From positions 112,216 through 176,215 of the forward strand of contig NZ_JACHWM010000015.1 in the NCBI RefSeq assembly GCF_014191355.1: 64,000 nt of DNA. The letters are read 5' to 3'. Of this stretch, positions 1-8,202 are shown one piece after another (the stretch's first letter is position 1; every line of letters begins with the position of its first letter). The DNA comes from Methylobacterium sp. R2-1. Its GTDB lineage: Bacteria > Pseudomonadota > Alphaproteobacteria > Rhizobiales > Beijerinckiaceae. The notes beneath the pieces are model-generated. The model was not told the origin of the DNA. It was given only the letters and a program-made list of their open reading frames with translations, and made no database searches. The translations under genes were made by a program, and so were the position numbers.

Positions 1-902
1 TGTTCGCGCTGCGTGACCGCTGCCCCCACCGCGGCATGGCCCTGTCCAAGGGCAAGTTCGACGGCGACACGCTGATGTGCCCGTTCCACGGCTGGCGCTT
101 CGGCACCGACGGGCGCTGCCGCGACGTGCCGACACTGTCCGAGCACGACGCCTCGGATTTCTCGCGCATCGCCGTGCAGCGCTTCCCCATCGTCGAGAGC
201 GCGGGCTTCCTCTGGGTGAACCCGCATCTCGGGCCGTCCGACCCGGGTGCCGTGCCGGCCGTGCCCAGCCTCGACTTCGAGCCCGCGGGCTGCCTCGTGC
301 TGGAACTTGAGGTCGAGGCCTCGTTCGATCTCACGACGCTGAGCCTCGTCGATCCCGGCCACGTCGCCTTCGTCCACGACACGTGGTGGTTCAGGCCCTC
401 CAAGGAGCTGCGGGAGAAGGTGAAGACCTTCCAGCCCGTGCCGCACGGCTTCGTCATGACGAGCCACGCGACCACGACGAGTTCGCCGGTCTACCGCCTG
501 CTCGGCGGCGTACCAGAGGTCGAGATCGAATTCCGCCTGCCCGGCGTGCGGCTGGAGCGGATCAAGGCGGGCACGAAGCGGGTGGCGAACTACACCTTCG
601 CCACGCCCATGAGTCCCAACCGCACGATGCTGACGAACGCGCTCTACTGGAGCATGCCGGCGCTCAACCTCCTGAAGCCGGTCGCCCGACCGATGATGCG
701 CCAGTTCCTGACACAGGATCAGCAGGTGCTGCAGCATGCGCAGGCCGGGCTCGACCGCAAACCGACCATGGTGCTGCTCGGACAGGGTGATCTGCCCTCG
801 CAATGGTACTTCCGCCTCAAGCGCGAGGCCCTGGAGGCGGCACGCGAGGGCAGACCCTTCGCCAACCCTCTCGTTCACCAGGAATTGCGCTGGCGCTCGT
901 GA
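1..902 (+). CDS. Rieske-type aromatic ring-hydroxylating oxygenase, 5'-truncated by window edge
   Basis: The frame is already open at base 3, so the true start lies before the window. The visible N-terminus has the Rieske [2Fe-2S] ligands: CPHRG at about bases 24-38, then CPFHGW at about bases 78-95. Downstream, DPGHVAFVH (about bases 352-378) fits the mononuclear iron site (Asp, His-x4-His) of the alpha-subunit oxygenase family that includes vanillate demethylases and chlorophyllide/PAO-like enzymes. Such proteins hydroxylate or demethylate aromatic or cyclic substrates using electrons from a separate reductase, which is not visible here. Substrate cannot be inferred. Stop is TGA at 900-902. 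Confidence 0.8.
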   Translation, partial: FALRDRCPHRGMALSKGKFDGDTLMCPFHGWRFGTDGRCRDVPTLSEHDASDFSRIAVQRFPIVESAGFLWVNPHLGPSDPGAVPAVPSLDFEPAGCLVLELEVEASFDLTTLSLVDPGHVAFVHDTWWFRPSKELREKVKTFQPVPHGFVMTSHATTTSSPVYRLLGGVPEVEIEFRLPGVRLERIKAGTKRVANYTFATPMSPNRTMLTNALYWSMPALNLLKPVARPMMRQFLTQDQQVLQHAQAGLDRKPTMVLLGQGDLPSQWYFRLKREALEAAREGRPFANPLVHQELRWRS

Positions 903-985
903 GGTTGTGAAGCCATCGCCTGAAACTTTTCCGGTCCCAGCATCGTAGCGATGCGTATCGCTTGAGTTGAGCGAGGGAGTATCCG

Positions 986-1195
986 GTGCCGAGGTTGCAC
1001 TACGTCATCCGCCGGAGCCGGTCCGGCCGGTTCAACTTCACCCTGTTATCCGAACATGGCCGCATCAACGGTACCGTGATCGTCGCCACGCAAGACCTTC
1101 CCCGCGACGAGGTGGAGCGGCAGGCTCGGGAGAAGATTCGCAACCTCGCCGACGCACTCGTCTCGGTCGTGGGACCGGGCGCAAGCCTGTCCTGA
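986..1195 (+). CDS. small hypothetical protein (69 aa)
   Basis: A short ORF with a GTG start at 986, preceded by a purine-rich GAGGGAG at about 973-979, a plausible ribosome binding site. The product is basic at its N-terminus and has no membrane segment, signal peptide or motif I recognise. It sits alone between the Rieske oxygenase and the MBL hydrolase. Codon use resembles the neighbours, which supports it being a real gene, but the function is unknown. Confidence 0.5.
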   Translation: MPRLHYVIRRSRSGRFNFTLLSEHGRINGTVIVATQDLPRDEVERQAREKIRNLADALVSVVGPGASLS

Positions 1196-1244
1196 GGCTC
1201 TGCGCCGCGCTTGAACCGCGGACCGAGCGGGCCATCTTGGCCGT

Positions 1245-2306
1245 ATGAAGAAGCGTGGCCTGCTCACGGTCGTCAGCGCGGCCACGGTGATGACCCTTGG
1301 CGGCGTCGGCTACGCCGCCCATCGCCGGGGCAGAAATCCCTATTACCGCGGTCCCACGAGCGACCATTTCGACGGTCTGCGCTTCCACGCCGCGAACCAG
1401 CCGCCGGACAAGTCGCTTTCCGACCTCGCCCGGTGGCGCCGGACCGGCAAGCCCGAGGCCTGGCCGGCCAGCTTTCCGAGCCCGTTCCCGGCGGACAGGC
1501 CGCCGGAGCGGGTGGACGGCTTCCGCGTCGTGCTGATCGGCCATGCGAGCTACCTGTTCCAGGTCGCGGGCCGCAACATCCTGGTCGATCCGGTCTTTGC
1601 CCGGCGCGCGAGCCCGGTCCGCTTCGCCGGGCCGAAGCGGGTCAATCCGCCGGGAATAGCCTATGCCGACCTGCCGCCCATCGACGCGGTGCTGATCACT
1701 CACAACCACTACGACCATCTCGACGGGCCGACACTCGCCCGGCTCTGGCAGGACCACCAGCCGTTGATCGTGGCGCCCCTCGGCAACGACGCGATCCTGC
1801 GCGGCTACGACGAGACCATGCATGTCGAGACCCGCGACTGGGGCGAGTCGGTCGATCTCGGTGCCGGCATCACCGCCCATCTGACGCCCGCCAACCACTG
1901 GTCGGCCCGCGGACTCAACGATCGGCGCATGGCGCTGTGGTGTGCCTTCCTCCTCACGACGCCGCGCGGGGTTCACTACCATGTCGGCGATACCGGACTC
2001 GGTGACGGCGCGATCTTCCGCGAAATCCGCGCCCGGTTTGGGCCACCACGACTCGCGACCCTGCCGATCGGCGCCTACGAGCCGCGCTGGTTCATGCAGC
2101 CGCAGCACATGAACCCGGCCGACGCGGTGGAGGCCCTGACCCTGCTCGGCGCCGATCAGGCGCTCGGCCACCATTGGGGCACCTTCAAGCTCACCGACGA
2201 GGGCATCGAGCGGCCCATCGAGGCACTGGCCGAGGCGCTGACGGCGGCCGCGCTGCCGCCGGAGCGGTTCCTGGCATTGCGGCCGGGTCAGATCTGGGAA
2301 GGGTAG
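1245..2306 (+). CDS. MBL-fold metallo-hydrolase, NAPE-PLD/UlaG-like
   Basis: This 353-residue metallo-beta-lactamase-fold protein has the metal motif HNHYDH at residues 153-158 and an earlier conserved IGHASYLFQ strand near 98-106. Later it has HYHVGDTG (third metal ligand region) and a C-terminal GHHWGTFKL containing the last histidine ligand. The architecture matches the NAPE-PLD-like branch (beta-lactamase superfamily domain 2), hydrolases that often act on phosphodiester or lactone-type bonds. The first 25 residues contain a hydrophobic stretch after MKKRG, so it is probably membrane-anchored or exported. It is monocistronic and convergent with eamA. Physiological substrate unknown. Confidence 0.8.
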   Translation: MKKRGLLTVVSAATVMTLGGVGYAAHRRGRNPYYRGPTSDHFDGLRFHAANQPPDKSLSDLARWRRTGKPEAWPASFPSPFPADRPPERVDGFRVVLIGHASYLFQVAGRNILVDPVFARRASPVRFAGPKRVNPPGIAYADLPPIDAVLITHNHYDHLDGPTLARLWQDHQPLIVAPLGNDAILRGYDETMHVETRDWGESVDLGAGITAHLTPANHWSARGLNDRRMALWCAFLLTTPRGVHYHVGDTGLGDGAIFREIRARFGPPRLATLPIGAYEPRWFMQPQHMNPADAVEALTLLGADQALGHHWGTFKLTDEGIERPIEALAEALTAAALPPERFLALRPGQIWEG

Positions 2307-2339
2307 GGGCCGCCGATCGTCTGATCGGCGCCGACGCAT

Positions 2340-3242
2340 TCACCCGGTTGCATCCCGTTCCGGCGGCCTCTTGCCGGACTTCTTGCCGGATGCGCGGTTC
2401 GCCAGCGTGATCCCCGCCGAAGCGGCCACGATGCAGCCGATGGCACCCACCTGCACCGCGGTCAGCCGTTCGTCGAGGAAGGCAAGGGCTGCGAGTGCGG
2501 CGACGGCCGGTTCGAGGCTCATCAGCACGCCGAAGGCCGGACGTGGCAGACGGGTGAGGGCGAACATTTCGAGCGAGTAGGGCAGGGCGCTCGACAGCAC
2601 GGCGATGACGAGGCCCATGGTGAGGGTGGTGGCCGTGAACAGGTCCGCGCCGGCCTCCGTGAGTCCCACCGGCGTGACCACGAGGGCGGCGACCGTCATG
2701 CCGAGGGACACCGCCCGCCCACCACCGGCTCGGCCGGCGCGCTGGCCGAAGACGATGTAGGCGGCCCAGCACAGGCCCGCGCCGAGAGCCAAAGCCGTGC
2801 CCGTCGGGTCGAGGGGGGCCGTCTCGCCGAGCGGCAGCAGCAGGCCGAGCCCGAGCACGGCAAGACCGATCCAGGCAAAGTCGAGCCCGCGGCGCGAGCC
2901 TGCCAGCGCCACGGCGAGCGGTCCGGTGAACTCGATGGCGACCGCGATCCCGAGCGGGATCGTGCGCAGCGCCAGATAGAACAGCAGGTTCATCAGCCCG
3001 AGCGCCGCGCCGTAAAGCACGATCGCCCCGATCTCCCCCCGCTCCGGGCTGCGGCGCCACGGCCGCCAGACCGCGAGCAGGATCAACGCCGAGAAGCCGA
3101 CGCGCAATGCCGTGACGCCCGTTGCGCCCACGATGGGAAACAGACTCTTGGCGAGCGCCGCGCCGCTCTGGATCGAGATCATCCCGGCCAACAGGGCGAG
3201 GATGGGCAGGACGACGTCGGACGCCCCGGACCGCGCCCGCAC
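2340..3242 (-). CDS. EamA/DMT-family inner-membrane exporter, RhtA-like
   Basis: A 300-residue protein with about ten hydrophobic segments arranged as two EamA repeats, the signature of the drug/metabolite transporter superfamily. Features such as AIEFTGPLAVAL in the first half and PYSLEMFALTRLP plus a late SLEPAVAALAA segment are typical of the RhtA-type threonine/homoserine exporter branch, so amino-acid efflux is the best guess. It starts with GTG at 3240-3242, two bases after the hslU stop, implying co-transcription with hslVU. The C-terminus ends in a basic tail. Exact substrate unknown. Confidence 0.8.
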   Translation of the reverse strand: MRARSGASDVVLPILALLAGMISIQSGAALAKSLFPIVGATGVTALRVGFSALILLAVWRPWRRSPERGEIGAIVLYGAALGLMNLLFYLALRTIPLGIAVAIEFTGPLAVALAGSRRGLDFAWIGLAVLGLGLLLPLGETAPLDPTGTALALGAGLCWAAYIVFGQRAGRAGGGRAVSLGMTVAALVVTPVGLTEAGADLFTATTLTMGLVIAVLSSALPYSLEMFALTRLPRPAFGVLMSLEPAVAALAALAFLDERLTAVQVGAIGCIVAASAGITLANRASGKKSGKRPPERDATG

Positions 3243-3244
3243 GG

Positions 3245-4558
3245 TCAGAGGATGAAACGGCTGAGATCCGTGTTGGCAGCGAGATCCGCGACCCGCTCGC
3301 GCACGTAGCCCGCGTCGATCGGCACCGTCTCGCCGGAGCGGTCGGTGGCGGTGAAGGAGATCTCGTCGATCACCCGTTCCAGCACCGTTTGCAGGCGGCG
3401 GGCGCCGATATTCTCCACCGAGCCGTTCACCTCCACGGCGACGCGGGCAAGCGCGTCGATCGCGTCCTCGCTGAAGTCGAGGGTGACGCCCTCCGTCTCC
3501 ATCAGCGCCACCGTCTGCTTGATCAGGCTCGCCTCCGTCGCGGTCAGGATCTGCTTGAAGTCCTCGACGGTGAGCGGCTGCAGCTCGACGCGGATCGGAA
3601 GGCGGCCCTGCAACTCCGGCAGGAGGTCGGACGGCTTCGAGACGTGGAAGGCGCCGGAGGCGATGAACAGGATGTGGTCGGTCTTCACCGGCCCGTGCTT
3701 GGTCGCCACCGTCGTGCCCTCGATCAGGGGCAGCAGGTCGCGCTGCACGCCCTCGCGGGATACGTCGGCGCCGGAGCGGCCCTCGCGGGCGCAGATCTTG
3801 TCGATCTCGTCGAGGAAGACGATGCCGTTATCCTCGACCTCGCGGATCGCCTCGCGGATCAGCGCGTCGTCGTCCACGAGCTTGTCGCTCTCCTCGGCGA
3901 TCAGCGGCGCGTAGGCGTCGGCGACCGTGATGCGGCGCGGCTTGCCGCGCTGGCCGCCGAGCGCCTTGCCGAGCATGTCGGAGATGTTGATCGCGCCCAT
4001 CGAAGCGCCCGGCATCCCGGGAATCTCGAACATGGGCAAGCCCTGCGAGCCACTGGGGGCAAGTTCGATCTCGACTTCCTTGTCGTCGAGTTCGCTGGCC
4101 CGCAGCTTCTTGCGGAAGCTCTCGCGGGTCGCCTGGCTTGCGGTGGGGCCGACGAGCGCGTCGAGGATACGCGACTCGGCGGCGGCCTCCGCCTTGGCCT
4201 TGACCGCTTTGCGCTTCTCCTCCCGCGTCAGGCCGATGCCGACCTCGACGAGATCGCGCACGATCTGCTCCACGTCGCGGCCGACATAGCCGACCTCAGT
4301 GAATTTGGTCGCTTCGATCTTGAGGAAGGGTGCGCCGGCCAAGCGCGCGAGGCGGCGCGCGATCTCGGTCTTGCCGCAGCCGGTCGGCCCGATCATCAGG
4401 ATGTTCTTCGGCGCCACCTCATCCCGCAGCGGCCCCTTGAGCTGCTGGCGGCGCCAGCGGTTGCGCAGCGCGATGGCGACGGCACGCTTGGCGTCCTTCT
4501 GGCCGACGATGAAGCGATCGAGCTCGGAGACGATCTCGCGGGGAGAGAAGGTGGTCAT
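3245..4558 (-). CDS. hslU: ATP-dependent protease ATPase subunit HslU
   Basis: HslU is the AAA+ unfoldase ring of the HslUV (ClpYQ) protease. It has Walker A GPTGCGKT at residues 57-64, the substrate-gripping GYVG pore loop at 90-93, the variable I domain around 110-230 and Walker B VFLDEID at 247-253. The C-terminus ends SRFIL, the tail that docks into HslV. The length (437 aa) matches the family. It lies 115 bases downstream of hslV on the same strand and is followed immediately by eamA. Heat-shock control is usual for the pair, but I could not pick out a convincing heat-shock promoter. Confidence 0.97.
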   Translation of the reverse strand: MTTFSPREIVSELDRFIVGQKDAKRAVAIALRNRWRRQQLKGPLRDEVAPKNILMIGPTGCGKTEIARRLARLAGAPFLKIEATKFTEVGYVGRDVEQIVRDLVEVGIGLTREEKRKAVKAKAEAAAESRILDALVGPTASQATRESFRKKLRASELDDKEVEIELAPSGSQGLPMFEIPGMPGASMGAINISDMLGKALGGQRGKPRRITVADAYAPLIAEESDKLVDDDALIREAIREVEDNGIVFLDEIDKICAREGRSGADVSREGVQRDLLPLIEGTTVATKHGPVKTDHILFIASGAFHVSKPSDLLPELQGRLPIRVELQPLTVEDFKQILTATEASLIKQTVALMETEGVTLDFSEDAIDALARVAVEVNGSVENIGARRLQTVLERVIDEISFTATDRSGETVPIDAGYVRERVADLAANTDLSRFIL

Positions 4559-4673
4559 CGGGCTCCTGCGGCCGATTTTTCGGGACTTGGTGGGGCGCGG
4601 CGCGGGGCGCGCGGAGCCGCCTCCGAAGGACGATCTAAGGGGGCAAAGCCCGGCTTTCCAGAGCGCCGGCGCT

Positions 4674-5234
4674 TCAGGCCGCGTCGAGGGATTCGATGAC
4701 GAGGTTGCCGTTGGTGTAGACGCAGATCTCGGCAGCGATCTTCATCGCCTTGCGCACGATCGCCTCGGCATCGAGACCACCGTCCTCCAGCGCGCGGGCG
4801 GCCGAAAGGGCGAAATTGCCGCCCGACCCGATCGCCATCACGCCGGTCTCGGGTTCCAGCACGTCGCCGGAGCCGGAGAGCAGCAGGCTGACCTCCTTGT
4901 CGGCCACCAGCATCATCGCTTCCAGGCGGCGCAGATACCGATCGGTGCGCCAGTCCTTGGTGAGCTCGACGCAGGCGCGGGTGAGCTGGCCGGGATACTG
5001 CTCGAGCTTGGCCTCCAGCCGCTCGAACAGGGTGAATGCATCCGCCGTCGCGCCCGCGAAGCCGCCGATCACACTGCCCTTGGCGAGCCGCCGGACCTTG
5101 CGGGCATTGCCCTTCACGATGGTCTGGCCAAGGCTGACCTGGCCGTCGCCGCCGATCACCACCCGTCCCCCTTTGCGGACCATCAGGATCGTGGTGGCGT
5201 GCATTTGCGGCAGGCGATCGTCGGTCTGGGCCAA
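4674..5234 (-). CDS. hslV: ATP-dependent protease proteolytic subunit HslV
   Basis: HslV is the Ntn-hydrolase peptidase that pairs with HslU. The catalytic N-terminal threonine follows MHA in MHATTILMVRKGG and would be exposed by removal of a short propeptide. The downstream GGDGQVSLG and GFAGATADAF motifs are characteristic. The longest reading starts at TTG (5232-5234) with a GGAG about 12 bases upstream. An internal ATG at 5202-5204 would leave only MHA before the threonine, closer to the usual propeptide length, but has no visible Shine-Dalgarno. The start is therefore uncertain. First gene of hslV-hslU-eamA. Confidence 0.95.
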   Translation of the reverse strand: MAQTDDRLPQMHATTILMVRKGGRVVIGGDGQVSLGQTIVKGNARKVRRLAKGSVIGGFAGATADAFTLFERLEAKLEQYPGQLTRACVELTKDWRTDRYLRRLEAMMLVADKEVSLLLSGSGDVLEPETGVMAIGSGGNFALSAARALEDGGLDAEAIVRKAMKIAAEICVYTNGNLVIESLDAA

Positions 5235-5339
5235 GGAGGCGCTCCGGTTCTTAGAAAGAGCTGAGATGCCAGCCGAGAATGAGGGCTACCCATCGTCGGC
5301 TGTCCTCGCGAATGCGAGGCGGCGGGCGTCCGCCGGACG

Positions 5340-5370
5340 CGATGACCCCGACCATCGGTCGGGAGCATCG
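5340..5370. promoter_or_regulatory. long imperfect stem-loop between hslV and motA
   Basis: Within the 300-base gene-free stretch 5235-5534 between divergent hslV and motA lies an inverted repeat. CCCGACC (5347-5353) pairs with GGTCGGG (5357-5363) around a 3-base loop, and is flanked by CGATG (5340-5344) and CATCG (5366-5370) across a 2x2 internal loop. There is no U-tract, so it is not an obvious terminator. It could be an operator or a leader structure. Nothing else is recognisable in this intergenic region. Confidence 0.4.
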
Positions 5371-5534
5371 CCACGTGTCATGAGCCTCAGTTATGCGCTC
5401 ACACGCCCGGCTCCAAGACGGGGCGCCGCATCGCCCCAAAAAGCTCCGCGCAAGCCACCCTCCCTATTGGCTCGAACAAAGGGCCGCCGCGCGTCGGCAA
5501 CCCTCCCCGCAAAGGTGTCCCCCGGAGCCTCCCC

Positions 5535-6410
5535 ATGGGAATCCTCGTCGGCCTCGTCATCGCGATCGGCTGCATGCTCGGCGGCTTCGTCGCCATGGGC
5601 GGGCATCTGATCGTGATCTGGCAGCCCTGGGAGTTCGTCATCATCTTCGGGATGGCGGCGGGCACCTTCGTCATCGCCAACCCGATGAAGACCGTGATGG
5701 ATTCCGGCAAGGCGACGATGGAGGCCTTCACCAACAAGGGGCCGAAGCGCCAGGACTTCCTCTCGCTGCTCGGTCTGCTGCACGCCCTGATGCGCGAGCT
5801 GAAGACCAAGCCGCGCAACGAGGTCGAGACGCATTTCGACGATCCGGCGAATTCCGAGATCTTCAAGAACTATCCCGAGGTGACCAAGGACCAGGACCTG
5901 GTTCTGTTCATCTGCGACTATTGCCGCCTGATCCTCATCGGCAACGCCCGCTCGCACGAGATCGAGGCGCTGATGGAGGAAGAGATCGGCACCCATAAGA
6001 AGTACAAGCTCAAGCCCTACGCCGCGATCAACACCGTGGCGGAGGCGCTGCCGGCGCTCGGCATCGTCGCGGCGGTGCTCGGCATCGTGAAGGCGATGGG
6101 CGCACTCGACCAGTCGCCGCAGATCCTCGGCGGCCTGATCGGCGCCGCGCTCGTCGGCACCTTCATCGGCGTGTTCGCCTCCTATGGGATGCTTGCCCCG
6201 CTCGCCGTGAAGATCAAGGGCGTGCGCGAGAAGCAGTGCAGCGTCTACACCATCGTGAAGCAGAGCCTGATCGCCTACATGAACGGCGCGCTGCCCCAGG
6301 TCGCGATCGAGCACGGCCGCAAGGGCATCGCCGGCTCCGACCGCCCGACGATCGACGAGGTCGAGAGCGCCACCGTGCCCGGCGCCCGCGCCGAACCGGC
6401 CGCGGCTTAA
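5535..6410 (+). CDS. motA: flagellar motor stator protein MotA
   Basis: A 291-residue four-helix membrane protein. Two hydrophobic segments lie in the first 50 residues. A large cytoplasmic loop (about 60-165) carries the charged surface that contacts FliG. The last two helices include ALPALGIVAAVLGIVKAMG, with the conserved proline of the ion channel, and GALVGTFIGVFASYG. MotA4MotB2-type complexes conduct protons to drive rotation. It is the first gene of the plus-strand flagellar block, followed 12 bases later by fliM. Its partner motB lies in the converging minus block at 15893-17308. Confidence 0.96.
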   Translation: MGILVGLVIAIGCMLGGFVAMGGHLIVIWQPWEFVIIFGMAAGTFVIANPMKTVMDSGKATMEAFTNKGPKRQDFLSLLGLLHALMRELKTKPRNEVETHFDDPANSEIFKNYPEVTKDQDLVLFICDYCRLILIGNARSHEIEALMEEEIGTHKKYKLKPYAAINTVAEALPALGIVAAVLGIVKAMGALDQSPQILGGLIGAALVGTFIGVFASYGMLAPLAVKIKGVREKQCSVYTIVKQSLIAYMNGALPQVAIEHGRKGIAGSDRPTIDEVESATVPGARAEPAAA

Positions 6411-6422
6411 GGTCAGTCTGAG

Positions 6423-7421
6423 ATGGATGAGACCCAGACCTCCGACGCTGTGCCCGAGACCGAGCCCGAGTTCTCCTCGGTTCTCCCGCCCTTCGTGACG
6501 GCGGCCAAGCCTGCGGCCGACATCCGCACCCGCATCCAGGAGGCCGGCGGCCTGTCGCTCGACCGGCTGCCGATGCTCAGCGTGGTGTTCGACCGCCTCG
6601 CCACCGCCTGCAGCGACGCGGCCAAGCACCTGGCCGCCTCCTCGACCTTCTACTCGCTGAACGGGGTCGAGAGCGGACGCTTCGGCGAGTTCCTCGACAG
6701 CTACGACGCCAATGCCGTGGTCGGCATCTTCCACGCGCCGGGCTGGGACGGGCACGTCCTCGTCGGGCTCGACCGCGACTTCATCTACACCATGACCGAG
6801 GTGCTGTTCGGCTCCGACGGCTCCGAGCCGCCGGTGGAGGACGAGCGCACCTTCTCCGCGATCGAGTTGCGCATCGCGCAGATGGTGTTCGAGCAGGTCG
6901 GCAAGGCGCTGGAATCCTCCTTCGGCCTCGTCTCGCAGACGAGCTTCCGCCTGGAGCGCACCGAGACACGGATGGAGTTCGCGGTGATCGGCCGGCGCTC
7001 CAACAAGGCGGTTCAGGCCAGGTTCCTGCTCCAGGCCCTCAACCGCGGCGGCGAGATGTTCCTCATCATCCCGCAGACGGTGCTGAACCCGCTGCGTCCG
7101 GCACTCGGCAAGGTGCTCACCGGCGAGTCGTCGGCCCGCGACCCGCGCTGGGCCGAGCAGATTGCCGCGGAGGTGCAGAAGACGACCGTGCGCCTGCGGG
7201 CCGTTCTCGAAGAGCGTCACCTGACACTCGGCGAGATCGCCGGGCTCAAGGTCGGGCAGGTGCTCACCCTCGACGCCACGCCCGCCACTCGGGTCAAGCT
7301 CGAGGGCAACGACCGGCCGCTGTTCTGGTGCCGGGCTGGGCAGTCGCAGGGCACCTACGTCCTGCGGGTCGAGGACGCGATCAGTCCGGAGAAGGAGGGC
7401 GCCCATGGGCTCCTTGGTTGA
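6423..7421 (+). CDS. fliM: flagellar motor switch protein FliM (divergent N-terminus)
   Basis: FliM is the middle layer of the C-ring switch. The central CheC-like domain covers about residues 45-225 and a C-terminal SpoA (surface presentation of antigens) domain about 235-315, with GEIAGLKVGQVLTL typical of SpoA. The usual N-terminal CheY-P-binding helix (LSQxEIDALL-like) is not recognisable in the first 40 residues, which are acidic and proline-rich instead. Length (332 aa) is normal. The 3' end overlaps the next small ORF by 17 bases, indicating translational coupling in the motA-fliM transcript. Confidence 0.92.
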   Translation: MDETQTSDAVPETEPEFSSVLPPFVTAAKPAADIRTRIQEAGGLSLDRLPMLSVVFDRLATACSDAAKHLAASSTFYSLNGVESGRFGEFLDSYDANAVVGIFHAPGWDGHVLVGLDRDFIYTMTEVLFGSDGSEPPVEDERTFSAIELRIAQMVFEQVGKALESSFGLVSQTSFRLERTETRMEFAVIGRRSNKAVQARFLLQALNRGGEMFLIIPQTVLNPLRPALGKVLTGESSARDPRWAEQIAAEVQKTTVRLRAVLEERHLTLGEIAGLKVGQVLTLDATPATRVKLEGNDRPLFWCRAGQSQGTYVLRVEDAISPEKEGAHGLLG

Positions 7422-7701
7422 CGGCATACTCCTCGTCGCACTCGTGGCCACGAGCGCCTGCGTGGTGCCGATGTACCTCAAGCTCAAGCGCCTCGACCGG
7501 ACGCAGGCCGAGTACGGCGCGGCGGTCGCCGCCTCCGGCGTGGCCTTGACGCAGGCCGGCGAGGCGGTGCGCTCCTTCAAGGAGGAGGGCCGCGAGGTGC
7601 TGGATGCGCTGAGCCTCAAGATCGAGGAGGCGCGGGCGGCGCTCGCCGAACTGGAGGCGTCGCGGGCGGCCCTCGTTGCGGCACGCTCGGAGAAGCCCTG
7701 A
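7405..7701 (+). CDS. small membrane-anchored coiled-coil protein of flagellar operon (DUF6468-like)
   Basis: A 98-residue protein with one N-terminal transmembrane helix (about residues 5-25) followed by an alanine/glutamate-rich heptad pattern through to the C-terminus, predicting a coiled coil in the cytoplasm. It overlaps the fliM end by 17 bases. Proteins of this size and layout next to fliM in alphaproteobacteria are, as I recall, grouped as DUF6468; I could not confirm this by search. A structural or regulatory role in the motor is inferred only from position. Confidence 0.8.
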   Translation: MGSLVDGILLVALVATSACVVPMYLKLKRLDRTQAEYGAAVAASGVALTQAGEAVRSFKEEGREVLDALSLKIEEARAALAELEASRAALVAARSEKP

Positions 7702-7714
7702 GGCGGCGTCTGCC

Positions 7715-7999
7715 TCAGTCGTCGCTGGGCTTGCCGGCCTTCTCGACGATGGCGCCGGTCCGCGGATCGAGCTGAACCTTGATGGTCCGGCCGTCGCGGC
7801 TGACCTTGGTCTTCCACACGCCGTCATCGGCCTCGATGCTGCGCACCGAGCCGTACCCGGCCTCGGACAACTTGGTCAGGACTTGGTCGATCGGCATCCA
7901 GTCTTTCCCGGGCGCGTCGGCCCGGGCCGGCGCGGCGGCGAGGCCGGCATTCAGAGTGGCGGCCAGGGCGGCGGCGAGGACGGTCTTGAGGGTGTTCAC
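7715..7999 (-). CDS. exported PepSY-domain protein
   Basis: The chosen start is GTG at 7997-7999, with GGAG about 8 bases upstream. It begins directly with a signal peptide (basic start, hydrophobic core, cleavage near APARA-DAPG). The mature 65 residues form one PepSY-like domain: a segment ending WMPIDQVLTKLSEAGYG, then strands with VWKTKVSRDGRTIKVQLDP and a final TGAIV. The frame stays open to 8101, but the extra N-terminus would bury the signal peptide. PepSY proteins are usually periplasmic and metal- or peptidase-associated. This one is antisense to the flanking flagellar genes and has no obvious link to motility. Confidence 0.8.
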   Translation of the reverse strand: MNTLKTVLAAALAATLNAGLAAAPARADAPGKDWMPIDQVLTKLSEAGYGSVRSIEADDGVWKTKVSRDGRTIKVQLDPRTGAIVEKAGKPSDD

Positions 8000-8202
8000 G
8001 GTGTTCGCTCCGGTTTTCGTGTCGTGATGCCTCCTGATGTCACCGCGCGGCCCCGCGACACTGACGGCCGCCGTCAGCGAAATGTCAGCCGGGACTGGCA
8101 CCGCGTGACACGCGTGCTTTTTCGGATCTCCGGCGACAGCCTCGCGTCAGCCAAGCCGGCTAGACCGTCATCACGCCCAAGCGGACCCGACGAGCCCGAG
8201 CG

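Noticed and set aside
1065..2339. Minus-strand frame of 424 codons
   Set aside because: Antisense to the MBL-fold hydrolase with its HNHYDH site; composition is Arg/Gly-rich without motif.
3122..4699. Plus-strand frame of 525 codons
   Set aside because: Antisense to hslU, a near-invariant protein; the shadow has no recognisable domain.
5391..7817. Very long open frame (808 codons) on the minus strand
   Set aside because: It lies antisense to motA, fliM and the coiled-coil gene, which have clear family motifs. The translation is Arg/Ala/His-rich noise typical of GC-rich antisense frames.
7999..8101. N-terminal extension of the PepSY protein
   Set aside because: It would place a signal peptide in the middle of the protein; GTG 7999 has a good ribosome binding site.
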